63,282 nt of DNA, from contig NZ_AEJF01000063.1 in NCBI RefSeq assembly GCF_001028175.1, positions 1 through 63,282 on the forward strand, in the 5' to 3' direction. The notes beneath the pieces are model-generated. The model searched no databases. It was not told the origin of the DNA and was given only the letters and a program-made list of their open reading frames with translations. Each line of letters starts with the position of its first letter. Position 1 is the stretch's first letter. The translations under genes were made by a program, and so were the position numbers. Below are positions 53,788-63,282 of this stretch, one piece after another. Source of the stretch: Caballeronia mineralivorans PML1(12) (lineage in GTDB: Bacteria > Pseudomonadota > Gammaproteobacteria > Burkholderiales > Burkholderiaceae).

Positions 53788-53805
53788 AGTACTGAAGTAC
53801 TGAAG
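53782..53805 (+). repeat. Tandem repeat, three copies of TACTGAAG
   Basis: Three exact 8-base units starting at the last sense codon (TAC) and stop (TGA) of the binding protein gene. Slippage in copy number would not change the protein because the first unit carries the stop. Confidence 0.8.
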
Positions 53806-53849
53806 CGCCGGCGCCGGTTGCATCGCGCAAGTCTGAAGACGGAGGAGCA

Positions 53850-54575
53850 ATGAGCTATCAATGGGTGACCCTGTCGGGCTATCTGAACGATTTTGTGCGA
53901 GCGGCGTGGCTGACGCTCCAGGTCACGCTGCTGGCCTTCGTCGTCGCGATGCTGCTCGGCTTGCTGGCCGCACTGGCGAGCACGTCGCGGGTTGCAGTGC
54001 TGCGTGCGATCGCCAGTTGTTATATCGAGGTGATTCGCAACACGCCGGTGCTGCTGCAGATCTTCATTGTTTTTTTCGGCCTGCCGTCGATGGGCATCAC
54101 GCTCAATGCGTATACCGCGGGTGTTATCGCACTCGGCGTGAATGTCGGTGCGTATCTTGCGGAAGTGTTCAGAGCCGGGATTCAGTCGGTGCCGCGCGGT
54201 CAACTGGAGGCGGCTTCCATCCTGGGCCTGGAGCGTTCGCAGATCTTCATTGAAGTGGTCATGCCGCAGGCCGCGCGCGCCGTTTATCCCGCGATCGTCA
54301 ACAACCTGATCCAGCTTCTGCTCGGGACTTCGTTGCTGTCGGCCATCGCGTTGCCGGAACTGACCGGCATGGCGACCGTCATAAACTCGCGCACGTTGCT
54401 GTATATCCAGACTTTTACCGTGACGTTGATTGCATATCTTGCGCTGAGCAACTTCCTGTCGTGGGTCGCCGGGGTGATTGGGGCGCGCTTGTTTCATCCA
54501 CCGCTCGTGCTGCCAAAACGCACGCGCATGCCGTTCATGATCAGGCGGCGCGTGAGTCCTGGAACCGGAGAGTGA
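53850..54575 (+). CDS. Polar amino acid ABC transporter permease
   Basis: HisMQ/GlnP-family permease (241 aa) with a GGAGGAG site before the ATG. Marks: IEVIRNTPVLLQIFIVFFGL, GAYLAEVFRAGIQSVPRGQ and the EAASILGLE docking loop. It ends 2 bp before the next permease gene. Confidence 0.89.
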   Translation: MSYQWVTLSGYLNDFVRAAWLTLQVTLLAFVVAMLLGLLAALASTSRVAVLRAIASCYIEVIRNTPVLLQIFIVFFGLPSMGITLNAYTAGVIALGVNVGAYLAEVFRAGIQSVPRGQLEAASILGLERSQIFIEVVMPQAARAVYPAIVNNLIQLLLGTSLLSAIALPELTGMATVINSRTLLYIQTFTVTLIAYLALSNFLSWVAGVIGARLFHPPLVLPKRTRMPFMIRRRVSPGTGE

Positions 54576-54577
54576 AC

Positions 54578-55228
54578 ATGACAAGCGATCTGTTGATGAC
54601 CAGCCTGCCCATCCTGCTTCAGGGCCTGCTGACCACACTCATTCTCTCGGTAGCGGCAATCGTGGGCGGGACGCTCGTGGGGCTGCTGGCAGCCGTATTA
54701 CGGACCTTCGGGCCGTGGGGCACGCCACGCCTCGCCCGGCTGTACACCGAGCTGTTTCGCGGCACGCCGGTCCTGATCACGTTGATGTTCATCTATTTCG
54801 GTGTGTCGTATTTCGGTTATGCCATCGACGTCTTCGCAGCCGGCGTGATAGGGCTCAGCGTCTACCAAGGTGCCTATATTGCAGAGGTTTTCCGCTCGGG
54901 GATTGAGTCGGTCCAGAAGGGGCAGTGGGAAGTCTCTCAAATCCTTGGACTAAGCAAGGCGCAGGCGTTCTTTTCGGTGATCCTGCCGCAGACCGGCAAG
55001 ATCGTACTGCCGCCGTTGATCGGCCAGTATTTGTCCCTTATCAAGGATACGTCGATTGTCAGCATGATCGGCATGTCCGAGTTGATGCACCAGGGCCAGG
55101 CGATTGTCGACCGGATCGGCAAGCCGGTGGAGATCTATGGTCTCGTCGCCGTGCTGTATTTCGTTGTCTGCTTTCCCCTGTCGCGGTGGGTGCGCCGCCA
55201 TGATCGAAGAAGGAGCCTGTTGTCATGA
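54578..55228 (+). CDS. Polar amino acid ABC transporter permease
   Basis: Second HisMQ/GlnP-family permease (216 aa from ATG 54578, GGAG upstream). Marks: [39 protein letters not shown] and the [11 protein letters not shown] docking loop. Its stop overlaps the ATPase start by four bases. Confidence 0.89.
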   Translation: MTSDLLMTSLPILLQGLLTTLILSVAAIVGGTLVGLLAAVLRTFGPWGTPRLARLYTELFRGTPVLITLMFIYFGVSYFGYAIDVFAAGVIGLSVYQGAYIAEVFRSGIESVQKGQWEVSQILGLSKAQAFFSVILPQTGKIVLPPLIGQYLSLIKDTSIVSMIGMSELMHQGQAIVDRIGKPVEIYGLVAVLYFVVCFPLSRWVRRHDRRRSLLS

Positions 55229-55977
55229 ACACTGCCATCGCGCCTAAACCCATCATCAACCTGAGCGGCGTCACCAAGTCGTTCGGTACCACCCAGGTGC
55301 TCAAGGAGATCAACCTCGACGTGCGCCAGGGCGAAGTGCTCGTCCTGATAGGCGCCTCCGGTTCAGGCAAGAGCACCGTATTGCGCATCATGAGCGGTCT
55401 TGAAACCGCGGATGCCGGCGAGGTCTGGGTCAACGAAGTGCCGCTTCACGACGCACGCCGCGCACGCGAGATTCGCGGGCACGTGGGCATGGTGTTCCAG
55501 CAGTTCAACCTGTTCCCGCACAAGAACGCGTTGGGCAATGTCTCGCTGGCCTTGATCAAGGCGCGCAAGATGAATCCCGCCGATGCCCGCAAGCGTGCAA
55601 TGGACGCGCTTGATCGCGTGGGTCTCGCCGATCGTGCTGATCACTATCCAAGCCAGTTGTCGGGCGGCCAGCAACAACGGGTGGCAATCGCGCGCGCACT
55701 GGCCGTGGAGCCGGGCATCATGTTCTTCGATGAAGCCACCTCGGCGCTCGATCCTGAACTGGTCGGCGAAGTCACCGAGGTGATGCGTGGCCTTGCACGC
55801 GACGGTATGACGATGGTGGTCGTCACGCATGAGATGGGGTTTGCGCGCAAGACCGCCGACCGCGTGGTGTTCATGGACAAGGGCGTGATTGCAGAGCAGG
55901 GCGCACCCGAGCAGATCTTCGTGAATCCGCAGAATGTGCGCACGCAGCAGTTCCTGCACCGGGTCCTCGATCATTGA
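55225..55977 (+). CDS. Polar amino acid ABC transporter ATPase
   Basis: PAAT-family ATPase (250 aa): Walker [11 protein letters not shown]-loop [13 protein letters not shown], signature LSGGQQQR, Walker [15 protein letters not shown], switch His in [11 protein letters not shown]. The Walker B neighbour is Ala (DEATS) where the HutC-linked paralogue at 12842 has Pro (DEPTS). It completes the importer operon by ATGA overlap. Confidence 0.9.
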   Translation: MNTAIAPKPIINLSGVTKSFGTTQVLKEINLDVRQGEVLVLIGASGSGKSTVLRIMSGLETADAGEVWVNEVPLHDARRAREIRGHVGMVFQQFNLFPHKNALGNVSLALIKARKMNPADARKRAMDALDRVGLADRADHYPSQLSGGQQQRVAIARALAVEPGIMFFDEATSALDPELVGEVTEVMRGLARDGMTMVVVTHEMGFARKTADRVVFMDKGVIAEQGAPEQIFVNPQNVRTQQFLHRVLDH

Positions 55978-56065
55978 GCGCAACCGGTATGCAACTGTTC
56001 ACGCGCTAAACTCGCGTCAGTCAAAGATCGAAAAAGCAAATCATATTGCCGACGGAGTTCGAGTC

Positions 56066-56845
56066 ATGTCTGTAGCGGAATCTTCAAGGGCGAGGGGAGT
56101 CGACCGGGTCGTCTCCATCCTCAAGCAATTGCATAGCGTGCGGCGTCCGATGACAATGCGCGAACTGATCGAAGCGACCGGCGCACCGCGCTCCAGCATC
56201 TACGAACTCGTGACGATCCTGACCGAGGCAGGGTGGCTGGAAGCAGGCGCCGACGGCAGTGTGTTCTTCGGCCGCGAGATGCACTACTACGGGTCTGACT
56301 ATGCCGTGCACAACGACTTGATCAGCCGGGCTCACCAGGTCATTCTCGGCCTTGTCCGGCGCCACGACGAAACTGCCCAGCTATGCATGCTGGAGGGCAA
56401 CAAGTACACCGTGGTCCTGTCGGAAAACAGTTCCCGTCCGTTCAACATCAGCTCGGACATAGGCGTGAAAGTGCCCATTCCCTGGACCGCGTCCGGCCGT
56501 TTGTTGCTAGGGCATTTGAGGGCGGACGCGATTCGTTCGTTGATTCCGGAGGAAGATTTTATCCTCGACAACGGCAAGCGGATCGAAGTACCGGAATTTC
56601 TGGGAGATGTCGAACGTGCCGCAGAGCAAGGGTTTTTCTGCACGGAAGGCCTGTCCCACACGTTTCGATATTGCATGGCCGCGCCCGTCAGGGACAAGAA
56701 CGGGCAAGCCGTTGCCGCGCTATGCTTCATGACCAGCCGCGACACAGACCCGAACAAGCGCGCGGCCATGCTGGAAGACCTCATAGGCTCGGCTAAAACA
56801 CTATCGCAGCCATATTACGGAACGAGTTTCGGAATGGCGAGCTGA
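56066..56845 (+). CDS. IclR-family regulator
   Basis: Regulator (259 aa): N-terminal winged helix RGVDRVVSILKQLHSVRRPM then APRSSIYELVTILTEAGWL, and an effector domain with RYCMAAPVRDKNGQAVAALC near the end. The ATG at 56066 has GGAG 9 bases upstream. It follows the importer operon by 88 bp on the same strand and was probably once followed by an aminotransferase gene, now a remnant at 56930-57079. Confidence 0.86.
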   Translation: MSVAESSRARGVDRVVSILKQLHSVRRPMTMRELIEATGAPRSSIYELVTILTEAGWLEAGADGSVFFGREMHYYGSDYAVHNDLISRAHQVILGLVRRHDETAQLCMLEGNKYTVVLSENSSRPFNISSDIGVKVPIPWTASGRLLLGHLRADAIRSLIPEEDFILDNGKRIEVPEFLGDVERAAEQGFFCTEGLSHTFRYCMAAPVRDKNGQAVAALCFMTSRDTDPNKRAAMLEDLIGSAKTLSQPYYGTSFGMAS

Positions 56846-57332
56846 TTGCCGCACGAGGCATTGCTTGCATAGCGCCGCGAGACTTGAACGAACCGGTGTG
56901 CTGCAGATGCTCGCACTCCAGGTAGAGGTCGCATCGAGGCCGCCGGCGTCATGTTTACACCCGGCAGTGCGTTCGATATGGAAGGGTATATCCGGATCGG
57001 ATTCGCCAACCCGCTCGATGTTCTCCAAGAGGGGCTGGCGAAGGTTTCCGGCTTCCTCGGAGACATCGGACGCGGGTAAACGCCACCGGTAGCTCTACTT
57101 ATTACTACCCGCGCCGGTTCCATATAAGCCGTTATTGAACCCGCCCCCAGTGGAGCCGCGACGGGGAGTAGTCGGGATATTCGTGGCGGAGCTGGAGATT
57201 AAGAAACCATAAACTATGAGGGCGTAAAATAAAATCAGTGGTCACGCTCCTCCGCAGGAATAATGTTCGCTGCGTAATTTTCAGCGCGATTCTATAATTG
57301 TTTCAGTCTCCCAAAAACCGCCGAGGCGCACG
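56846..57332. other. Intergenic region with gene remnant before the formate dehydrogenase operon
   Basis: 487 bp. The first half holds the aminotransferase remnant (56930-57079). The second half (57080-57332) is A/T-richer near 57195-57300 and should hold the formate dehydrogenase promoter. I looked for selC tRNA here and did not see one. Confidence 0.5.
56930..57079 (+). pseudogene. C-terminal remnant of a PLP aminotransferase
   Basis: Reading from 56930, the frame gives RIEAAGVMFTPGSAFD, then MEGYIRIGFANPLDVLQEGL and AKVSGFLGDI to a TAA at 57077-57079. TPG-FD, YIRIGFAN and LQEGLAKV are the standard C-terminal signature of class I aminotransferases. The upstream frame has no family sequence and no room for the other 350 or so residues before the IclR gene. 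It is therefore a decayed or deleted gene whose 3' end remains, perhaps once using the amino acid brought in by the neighbouring importer. Confidence 0.75.
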
Positions 57333-60300
57333 ATGTTACAAATGTCCCGGCGACAGTTCCTGAAGGTTTCAGCAAGCACGCTTGCCGGATCGAGTTTGGC
57401 CCTGATGGGCTTCTCGCCGGCACCTGCACTAGCGGAAGTCCGTCAATACAAGCTGTCGCGAACCACTGAAACCCGCAACACCTGCCCCTACTGTTCGGTA
57501 GGTTGCGGCATCCTGATGTATGGCTTGGGCGACAACGCCAAGAACGCCAAATCCAGCATTATTCATATTGAGGGCGATCCGGATCATCCGGTCAATCGCG
57601 GCACTTTGTGCCCGAAGGGCGCAAGCCTGATCGACTTCATTCATAGCCCGAGCCGCCTTAAGTACCCGGAATATCGCGCGGCGGGATCGAATGAATGGAA
57701 ACGCGTGTCGTGGGAAGACGCGCTGGATCGCATCGCCAAGCTGATGAAGGAAGACCGCGACGCGAATTTTGTCGAGACGACAGAAGACGGCAAAAAGGTT
57801 AACCGATGGCTGACCACCGGCATGCTCGCAGCATCCGCCGGTAGCAATGAAGTCGGTTATCTGACGCACAAGACTGTTCGCAGTCTTGGCATGCTGGCAT
57901 TCGACAATCAAGCACGTGTCTGACACGGCCCGACGGTGGCAGGTCTTGCCCCGACGTTTGGCCGTGGAGCGATGACGAACCATTGGGTCGACATCAAGAA
58001 CGCGGATGTGATTTTGGTCATGGGCGGCAATGCGGCCGAGGCTCACCCGTGCGGTTTCAAGTGGGTCACGGAAGCAAAGGCACATCGGAAGGCAAGGCTG
58101 ATCGTGGTCGATCCGCGCTTTACGCGGACAGCTTCGGTTGCCGATTATTACGCGCAGATCCGGACCGGCTCGGACATTGTGTTCCTGGGCGGCGTGATCA
58201 ATTACCTGCTGACCAACGACAAGATCCAGCACGAGTACGTCAAGAATTACACGGACTTTCCGTTTATTGTTCGCGAGGATTTCGCGTTCGCGGACGGTTT
58301 GTATTCCGGCTATGACGCGGAAAAACACAGCTATGACAAAGCGACCTGGGACTACGAACGCGGCGACGACGGTTACGCCAAGATAGACCCCACGCTGCAG
58401 CATCCGCGCTGCGTGTACAACCTGATGAAGCAGCACTACTCGCGCTATACGCCCGAACAGGTCGAGAAGATTTGCGGTACGCCCAAGGAGAAATTCCTGA
58501 AGGTGTGCGAGATGCTTGCATCCACTGCAGTGCCTGGGCGCGCCGGGACGATTCTGTACGCGCTCGGTTGGACGCATCACTCAGTGGGCTCGCAGATCAT
58601 CCGCACGGGCGCAATGGTGCAGTTGTTGCTGGGCAATATCGGTATTGCTGGCGGCGGCATGAATGCGCTGCGCGGGCACTCGAACATCCAGGGCCTGACG
58701 GACCTGGGCTTGATGTCGAACCTGTTGCCGGGCTACATGACCTTGCCCATGGAAGCCGAGCAGGACTACGAGGGCTTTATCAAGAAGCGCGCGACGCAGC
58801 CGCTGCGCCCGAACCAGTTGAGCTACTGGCGCAACTATCGTGCGTTCCATGTGAGCTTCATGAAGTCGTGGTGGGGCGCTAACGCAACCGCCGATAACAA
58901 CTTCGGTTACGACTATCTGCCTAAGCTCGACAAGTCCTACGACATGCTGCAAGTGTTCGAGTTGATGAACCAGGGCAAGATGAACGGTTACATCGCGCAG
59001 GGGTTCAACCCGCTCGCGGCGGCGCCGAACAAGTCGAAGATCGGTGCGAGTCTGGCGAAGCTGAAATGGCTCGTCATCATGGACCCGCTCGCCACTGAAA
59101 CGTCCGAGTTCTGGAAGAACTTCGGCGAGTTCAACGACGTCGATGCATCGAAGATCCAGACGGAAGTGTTCCGCTTGCCGACCACGTGTTTTGCGGAAGA
59201 ACGCGGCTCGCTGGTGAGTTCCAGCCGCGTGTTGCAGTGGCACTGGCAAGGCGCGGCTGGACCGGGGGAATCGAAGAGCGATCTCGAGATCATGTCCGGG
59301 CTGTGGCTGCGTATGAGGAAGGCGTACAAGGAGCAGGGCGGAAAATATCCCGATCCTATTCTCAACATGAGCTGGCCGTACGCCGACCCGGAAAGCCCCA
59401 CGCCTGAAGAAATCGCGATGGAGTTCAACGGCAAGGCATTGGCGGACGTGACGGATGTCACGGACAAAACCAAGGTGCTCGCGAAACAAGGCGAGCAGTT
59501 GGCGGGCTTCGCGCAACTTCGCGACGACGGCAGCACGGCGAGCGGATGCTGGATTTTCTGCGGATCGTGGACGCAGGCGGGTAATCAGATGGGCCGCCGC
59601 GACAACTCGGACCCGACCGGTATCGGCAATACGCTGAACTGGGCGTGGGCGTGGCCGGCTAATCGACGGATCCTGTACAACCGTGCTTCATGCGATGTCA
59701 GCGGCAAGCCCTTCGATGCCACCCGCAAGCTGATTGCGTGGAACGGCAAGTCGTGGACTGGCGCGGATATTCCCGACTTCAAGGTAGACGAACCGCCGGA
59801 AAACGGCATGAATCCGTTCATCATGAATCCGGAGGGCGTGGCGAGGTTCTTCTCGCGCGACGGCCTGGTGGAAGGGCCGTTCCCGGAGCATTACGAGCCG
59901 TTCGAAAATCCGCTGGGCTACAACCCGATGCATCCGGACAACAAGGCGGTCGTCAGCAATCCGGCGGCGCGCGTGTTCCCGGACGATCGGGCCGCGTTCG
60001 GCACGCACGAGAATTTCCCGCATACCGCGACGACTTATCGTTTGACCGAGCATTTCCACTACTGGACCAAGCACGCGCGCCTCAACGCGATCGTGCAGCC
60101 GCAGCAGTTCGTGGAAATTGGCGAGGATCTGGCGAAGGAAGTGGGTGTGGTCGCGGGGGATCGCGTGAAGGTGTCGTCGAATCGCGGGCACATCGTGGCC
60201 GTGGCAGTCGTCACCAAGCGCATCAAACCTTTGATGATCGAGGGGAAAAAAGTACAGACAGTCGGCTTGCCGTTGCATTGGGGCTTCAAAGGACTCACGA

Positions 60301-60401
60301 AGCCGGGCTATCTCGTCAATACGCTGACGCCTTCCGTGGGCGACGGGAATTCGCAGACACCGGAATTCAAGTCGTTCCTGGTCAAGGTCGAAAAGGCATA
60401 A
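57333..60401 (+). CDS. fdoG: Formate dehydrogenase major subunit, selenoprotein (FdoG/FdnG)
   Basis: Catalytic subunit of membrane-linked formate dehydrogenase, oxidising formate to CO2 at a molybdenum or tungsten bis-MGD cofactor with selenocysteine (1022 aa). A twin-arginine signal (SRRQFLKVSAS) directs folded export. The N-terminal 4Fe-4S site is CPYCSVGCG with a fourth Cys in LCPKG. Residue 197 is selenocysteine, encoded by TGA at 57921-57923 within RV-U-HGPTVAGLAP, the usual context of this family; a SECIS hairpin follows at once. Annotation that treats TGA as a stop would split this gene in two. The ATG at 57333 has GAGG 7 bases upstream. Operon: fdoG-fdoH-fdoI-fdhE-selA. Confidence 0.95.
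57921..57966 (+). promoter_or_regulatory. SECIS element with UGA selenocysteine codon
   Basis: After the UGA, CACGGCC (57924-57930) pairs perfectly with GGCCGTG (57960-57966). Above it, GG(57935-57936) and GGC(57938-57940) pair with GCCCC (57948-57952), leaving T57937 bulged and the loop AGGTCTT. The bulged U is position 17 counted from the U of UGA, and G23 and U24 lie in the loop, the bases known to be needed by SelB in E. coli. This is a clear bacterial SECIS. Confidence 0.93.
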
Positions 60402-60410
60402 GGAGAAGAG

Positions 60411-61343
60411 ATGGCACTGCAATCACTGGATATCAAACGTCTCTCCGCCACCACGCTGCCCGAACCGCAGGTTCGCGTACCGGTCACGGGAACGGTCGCC
60501 AAGCTGATCGATGTGTCGAAGTGCATCGGATGCAAGGCATGTCAGACGGCTTGCATGGAATGGAATGACTTGCGCGATGAAGTCGGCGATTCAATCGGCG
60601 TCTACGACAATCCGCGCGACCTGACCGAACACTCGTGGACGGTCATGCGGTTCTCGGAATACGAGAACACCGAGGGCGATCTCGAGTGGCTGATCCGAAA
60701 GGACGGTTGCATGCATTGCGAGGACCCGGGCTGTCTGAAGGCGTGTCCCTCGCCGGGCGCGATCGTGCAGTACACGAACGGCATCGTGGATTTTCACGAG
60801 GAAAACTGCATCGGCTGCGGTTACTGCATAACGGGCTGCCCGTTCAACGTGCCGCGTATTTCGAAGCAGGACAACCGTGCTTACAAATGCACGCTGTGTT
60901 CGGATCGCGTGGCTGTCGGACAGGAACCGGCTTGCGTGAAGACGTGCCCGACCGGCGCGATCATGTTCGGTACCAAAGAGGACATGAAGCAGCAGGCAGC
61001 GGACCGCATCGTGGATCTCAAGGAACGCGGCTTCGAGAACGCCGGGCTGTATGACCCGGCAGGGGTGGGCGGCACGCACGTGATGTACGTGCTTCATCAC
61101 GCCGATCAACCCGGCCTCTATCACGGCCTGGCGAAGAATCCTAAGATCAGTCCGATGGTTTATCTGTGGAAGGGGCTGGCGAAACCGCTGGCGCTTGCCG
61201 GCATCGCGGTCGCGGCGCTGGCGGGTTTCTTCCACTACACGCGTATCGGGCCGAACGAGGTGTCGCAGGCTGAGGAAGCCGAAGCGCAACATGAAGCCGA
61301 GGAAGCACGCCGTTCACGGGAGGCATCCGATGAAACACATTGA
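60411..61343 (+). CDS. fdoH: Formate dehydrogenase iron-sulfur subunit (FdoH/FdxH)
   Basis: Electron-transfer subunit (310 aa) carrying four 4Fe-4S clusters: [35 protein letters not shown] and CTLCSDR with ACVKTC. A C-terminal membrane helix (about 262-280, [15 protein letters not shown]) anchors it on the periplasmic side. It starts 9 bp after fdoG with an AAGGAGAAG site and overlaps fdoI by 14 bp. The last 30 residues are rich in Glu and Ala. Confidence 0.94.
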   Translation: MALQSLDIKRLSATTLPEPQVRVPVTGTVAKLIDVSKCIGCKACQTACMEWNDLRDEVGDSIGVYDNPRDLTEHSWTVMRFSEYENTEGDLEWLIRKDGCMHCEDPGCLKACPSPGAIVQYTNGIVDFHEENCIGCGYCITGCPFNVPRISKQDNRAYKCTLCSDRVAVGQEPACVKTCPTGAIMFGTKEDMKQQAADRIVDLKERGFENAGLYDPAGVGGTHVMYVLHHADQPGLYHGLAKNPKISPMVYLWKGLAKPLALAGIAVAALAGFFHYTRIGPNEVSQAEEAEAQHEAEEARRSREASDETH

Positions 61344-61986
61344 AGATCCTGTCGTCCGCGACGTAAGGGGTAACGGGCTGATCATCCGCTATACGCCGAA
61401 CGAGCGCACCAACCACTGGATTACCGCCATTACGTTTATCTTGTTGGCGTTGTCCGGGCTGGCCATGTTTCACCCGGCCATGTCGTGGTTGTACGCGCTT
61501 CTGGGCGGCGGGCAATGGACGCGCATCCTGCATCCATTTATTGGCTGCGTGATGTTTCTCTCGTTTCTGATTCTTGCACTGCGGTTCTGGCATCACAACT
61601 ATCTGGATAAGAGCGACATTCAATGGATGCGGCAGATTGACGACGTGCTTAACAACCGCGAAGAAAAACTGCCCGCCATTGGTAAGTACAATGCCGGACA
61701 GAAGCTGCTTTTCTTTACGATGGTCGTGTGTTTGCTCGCGCTGCTGGCGAGCGGCATCGTGATCTGGCGACGCTATTTCTCGTTCTATTTTCCGATCGAG
61801 ATCATTCGCCTTGCTGCCGTCGTTCATGCTGCAGCAGCGTTCGTTTTGATCGTCGGAATTGTCGTGCATATTTACGCGGCGTTGTGGGTCAAAGGATCGA
61901 TCGGCGCCATGACACGCGGCACCGTGACGTATGGCTGGGCGAAAAAGCACCATCCGAGATGGTTCAAGGAAACGATCGGGAAGTGA
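61330..61986 (+). CDS. fdoI: Formate dehydrogenase cytochrome b556 subunit (FdoI)
   Basis: Membrane subunit (218 aa) with four hydrophobic helices that hold two haems b and pass electrons to quinone. Seen: [20 protein letters not shown] with the haem-ligand His, [15 protein letters not shown], and [20 protein letters not shown] with two further histidines. The ATG at 61330 overlaps the fdoH gene end. It ends 131 bp before fdhE. Confidence 0.92.
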   Translation: MKHIEDPVVRDVRGNGLIIRYTPNERTNHWITAITFILLALSGLAMFHPAMSWLYALLGGGQWTRILHPFIGCVMFLSFLILALRFWHHNYLDKSDIQWMRQIDDVLNNREEKLPAIGKYNAGQKLLFFTMVVCLLALLASGIVIWRRYFSFYFPIEIIRLAAVVHAAAAFVLIVGIVVHIYAALWVKGSIGAMTRGTVTYGWAKKHHPRWFKETIGK

Positions 61987-62117
61987 AGGGAAGTGAGTTT
62001 GGCTTAAGCGTCTCTTAAGCTCGACTTAACCAGACTTAGTCCCGACGTGACCGGGCCGCCGACGTTCTTCACTAAACGAAAACGCGGCGGCTCTCCAGTT
62101 TCAAGAGGTCAACAATT

Positions 62118-63113
62118 GTGGTCCAACGCATTCTAGAAGCCGGCGAGATTGAATCGCTCGATCAGTCGGCCATTCCACGCATCCGCACGCCCGAGCGTGC
62201 GAGCGTGTTCCTCGCGCGCGCTGCGCGGCTGCGCCAGCTCGCCGAACGCAGCAATCCCATAGCGGGTTATCTGCGCTTGATGGCGGCGCTCGCGGACGCG
62301 CAGCAGGAGACTATCGCGAGTTTTAAGGCAAAGCCGCCCAGCGCTGAATTGATCGCAAGCGCGCAGAAGCATTCCATGCCGTTGATTCCGGCGCTGTCCG
62401 GCGCGCGCGATCCCGCCTGGCGAGACGTTTTAATCAGCTTGCTGGACAAGCTGCAAGCTGCCGGTCCGCTCACACCGGCGCTTGAACAACTGATCAAGAA
62501 ACTTAGGTCGCTCGACGCCGTGACCCTGGAAGCGCAAGCCGACGCGATCTTTGCGCAGCGCTTCGCCGAAGTCGATCCTGCGAGCGCACCGTTCATTTCG
62601 GCCGCGCTGCAAGTGGTGTGGACCGACCTTGCCGCGGACATCGACAAGCGCGACGTGCCGTACCTGGAGACGCTTGGGCTTTGCCCGGTGTGCGGTTCGC
62701 ACCCCGTGGCGAGCACCGTGCGGGTGGGCGGCGTGTACGACAATTACCGCTTCCTGCAATGCGGTTTATGCGCGACCGAGTGGCACATGGTCCGCTCGAA
62801 ATGCTCGAACTGCGACTCGACGAAAGGCATCGCGTATCACGCGCTCGGAACGCCCGACGCCGATGCCGGGACGAAGGAAGCCGAATCGAAAAAGGCGCCG
62901 TTGAAGGCCGAATCGTGCGACGAATGCCACACGTATCGCAAAATCGGCTATCAGGACAAGGACTACGATTTCGAACCCTTCGCCGACGATCTCGCCAGCC
63001 TGACGCTGGATTTGCTGATGGGCGAGGAGGGTTATCGGCGGGCGTCGCCACATCCATGGCTCTGGCCGGAACAAGTCGACGAAAAAACTGACCAACCCTA
63101 CAAGTCCAATTAA
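62118..63113 (+). CDS. fdhE: Formate dehydrogenase accessory protein FdhE
   Basis: Cytoplasmic rubredoxin-like protein (331 aa) needed for formate dehydrogenase activity. It carries four CxxC pairs (CPVC, CGLC, CSNC and CDEC) in the C-terminal half, the iron-binding pattern of FdhE. The GTG start at 62118 has GAGG about 10 bases upstream. A short acidic/lysine-rich insert (DADAGTKEAESKKAPLKAE) sits between the third and fourth pairs. selA starts 13 bp downstream. Confidence 0.9.
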   Translation: MVQRILEAGEIESLDQSAIPRIRTPERASVFLARAARLRQLAERSNPIAGYLRLMAALADAQQETIASFKAKPPSAELIASAQKHSMPLIPALSGARDPAWRDVLISLLDKLQAAGPLTPALEQLIKKLRSLDAVTLEAQADAIFAQRFAEVDPASAPFISAALQVVWTDLAADIDKRDVPYLETLGLCPVCGSHPVASTVRVGGVYDNYRFLQCGLCATEWHMVRSKCSNCDSTKGIAYHALGTPDADAGTKEAESKKAPLKAESCDECHTYRKIGYQDKDYDFEPFADDLASLTLDLLMGEEGYRRASPHPWLWPEQVDEKTDQPYKSN

Positions 63114-63126
63114 AAAGGATCGGCTT

Positions 63127-63282
63127 GTGAGCGATGTAACGAGCGCCGAATTGCGGGCGCTGATGGCCCATGTGCCATCGGTGGAGCAGGTGATGGCGTC
63201 AGCGGGGTTCCTGGCGCTGGTTGACGAGTTTGGCCGGTCCGAGGTCCTGGCCGCGCTGCGCGGTGCGCTGGACGCCTGGCGT
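63127..63282 (+). CDS. selA: L-seryl-tRNA(Sec) selenium transferase SelA, N-terminal part (cut by window edge)
   Basis: The first 52 codons of an open frame from a GTG with AAGGA 8 bases upstream. LMAHVPSVEQVM and the following EFGRSEVLAALRGALDAW match the N-terminal domain of SelA, the PLP enzyme that makes selenocysteinyl-tRNA. Its position right after fdhE, in an operon whose first gene needs selenocysteine, is strong support. selB is expected beyond the window. Confidence 0.85.
   Translation, partial: MSDVTSAELRALMAHVPSVEQVMASAGFLALVDEFGRSEVLAALRGALDAWR

Noticed and set aside
56846..57332. Possible selC (tRNA-Sec) or other tRNA before the formate dehydrogenase operon
   Set aside because: No acceptor-stem pairing, T-loop TTCGA or long variable arm could be found; the stretch holds an aminotransferase remnant instead.
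57921..57923. TGA read as a nonsense mutation splitting formate dehydrogenase into a pseudogene
   Set aside because: The codon is at the known selenocysteine position, a SECIS with U17, G23 and U24 follows, and selA is in the operon.
57429..58580. 383-codon minus-strand frame across the start of fdoG
   Set aside because: It overlaps the TAT signal, iron-sulfur and selenocysteine region of fdoG, which is certain.
1..63282. CRISPR arrays, insertion sequences, integrases, attachment sites or phage genes
   Set aside because: No regularly spaced repeats, transposase or integrase motifs, or terminal inverted repeats were seen in the window.

Overview
High G+C, dense gene packing and the protein families point to a Burkholderiales bacterium, most likely Paraburkholderia, Caballeronia or Burkholderia. 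This is inferred from gene content; there is no rRNA here to place it. The window reads as accessory catabolic territory of a metabolically versatile soil or plant-associated strain. I see no transposase, phage gene, CRISPR array, rRNA or tRNA.

Layout. (1) 1-10251: a formamidase (cut by the window edge) and an ABC importer for urea or short amides (urtABCDE, minus strand), divergent from a very large hybrid histidine kinase that starts with an NCS1-permease-like membrane domain, plus its LuxR-type response regulator. (2) 10524-19972: a histidine-centred island: histidine ammonia-lyase, a HutC-type repressor, a polar amino acid ABC importer, a 2-oxoglutarate/Fe oxygenase, a GlcD-like FAD dehydrogenase and a HisC-like aminotransferase. 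Shared TGTATATACCG-like operators link the promoters. (3) 20018-24831: an APC permease, a short-chain dehydrogenase and a divergent AraC regulator, then a secreted MetX-like protein whose catalytic histidine looks lost. (4) 24854-29294: oxalomesaconate hydratase, a LigK-type aldolase, an MFS transporter and a LysR regulator, the lower part of protocatechuate or gallate meta-cleavage. (5) 29474-41581: a quinate/shikimate block under an IclR regulator with PcaR-like boxes: two atypical shikimate dehydrogenases, a ShiA-like transporter, a BKACE enzyme, a dehydroshikimate dehydratase-VOC fusion, 4-hydroxyphenylpyruvate dioxygenase, a porin, an MFS transporter and a type II dehydroquinase. (6) 41719-47217: a chemoreceptor, two AraC regulators, a DUF1479 oxygenase and a small orphan protein. 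(7) 47391-52500: a PQQ dehydrogenase with a lanthanide-type Asp-x-Asp signature, a dihaem cytochrome c and a periplasmic ankyrin protein, convergent with a beta-propeller protein and a secreted creatininase-family protein. (8) 52954-57079: a second polar amino acid ABC importer, an IclR regulator and the tail of a dead aminotransferase gene. (9) 57333-63282: a selenocysteine formate dehydrogenase operon (fdoG-fdoH-fdoI-fdhE-selA) with an in-frame UGA and a clear SECIS hairpin; selA runs off the end.

How it fits together. Quinate and shikimate can be followed on paper through 3-dehydroquinate and 3-dehydroshikimate to protocatechuate. After ring cleavage by a dioxygenase not in this window, the LigJ/LigK pair would finish the route to pyruvate and oxaloacetate. 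The histidine island could take imidazole-lactate or a substituted histidine to urocanate. The formate dehydrogenase and PQQ modules feed electrons from formate and alcohols to the respiratory chain. Most start sites were moved to the ATG or GTG best supported by a ribosome binding site and family length.
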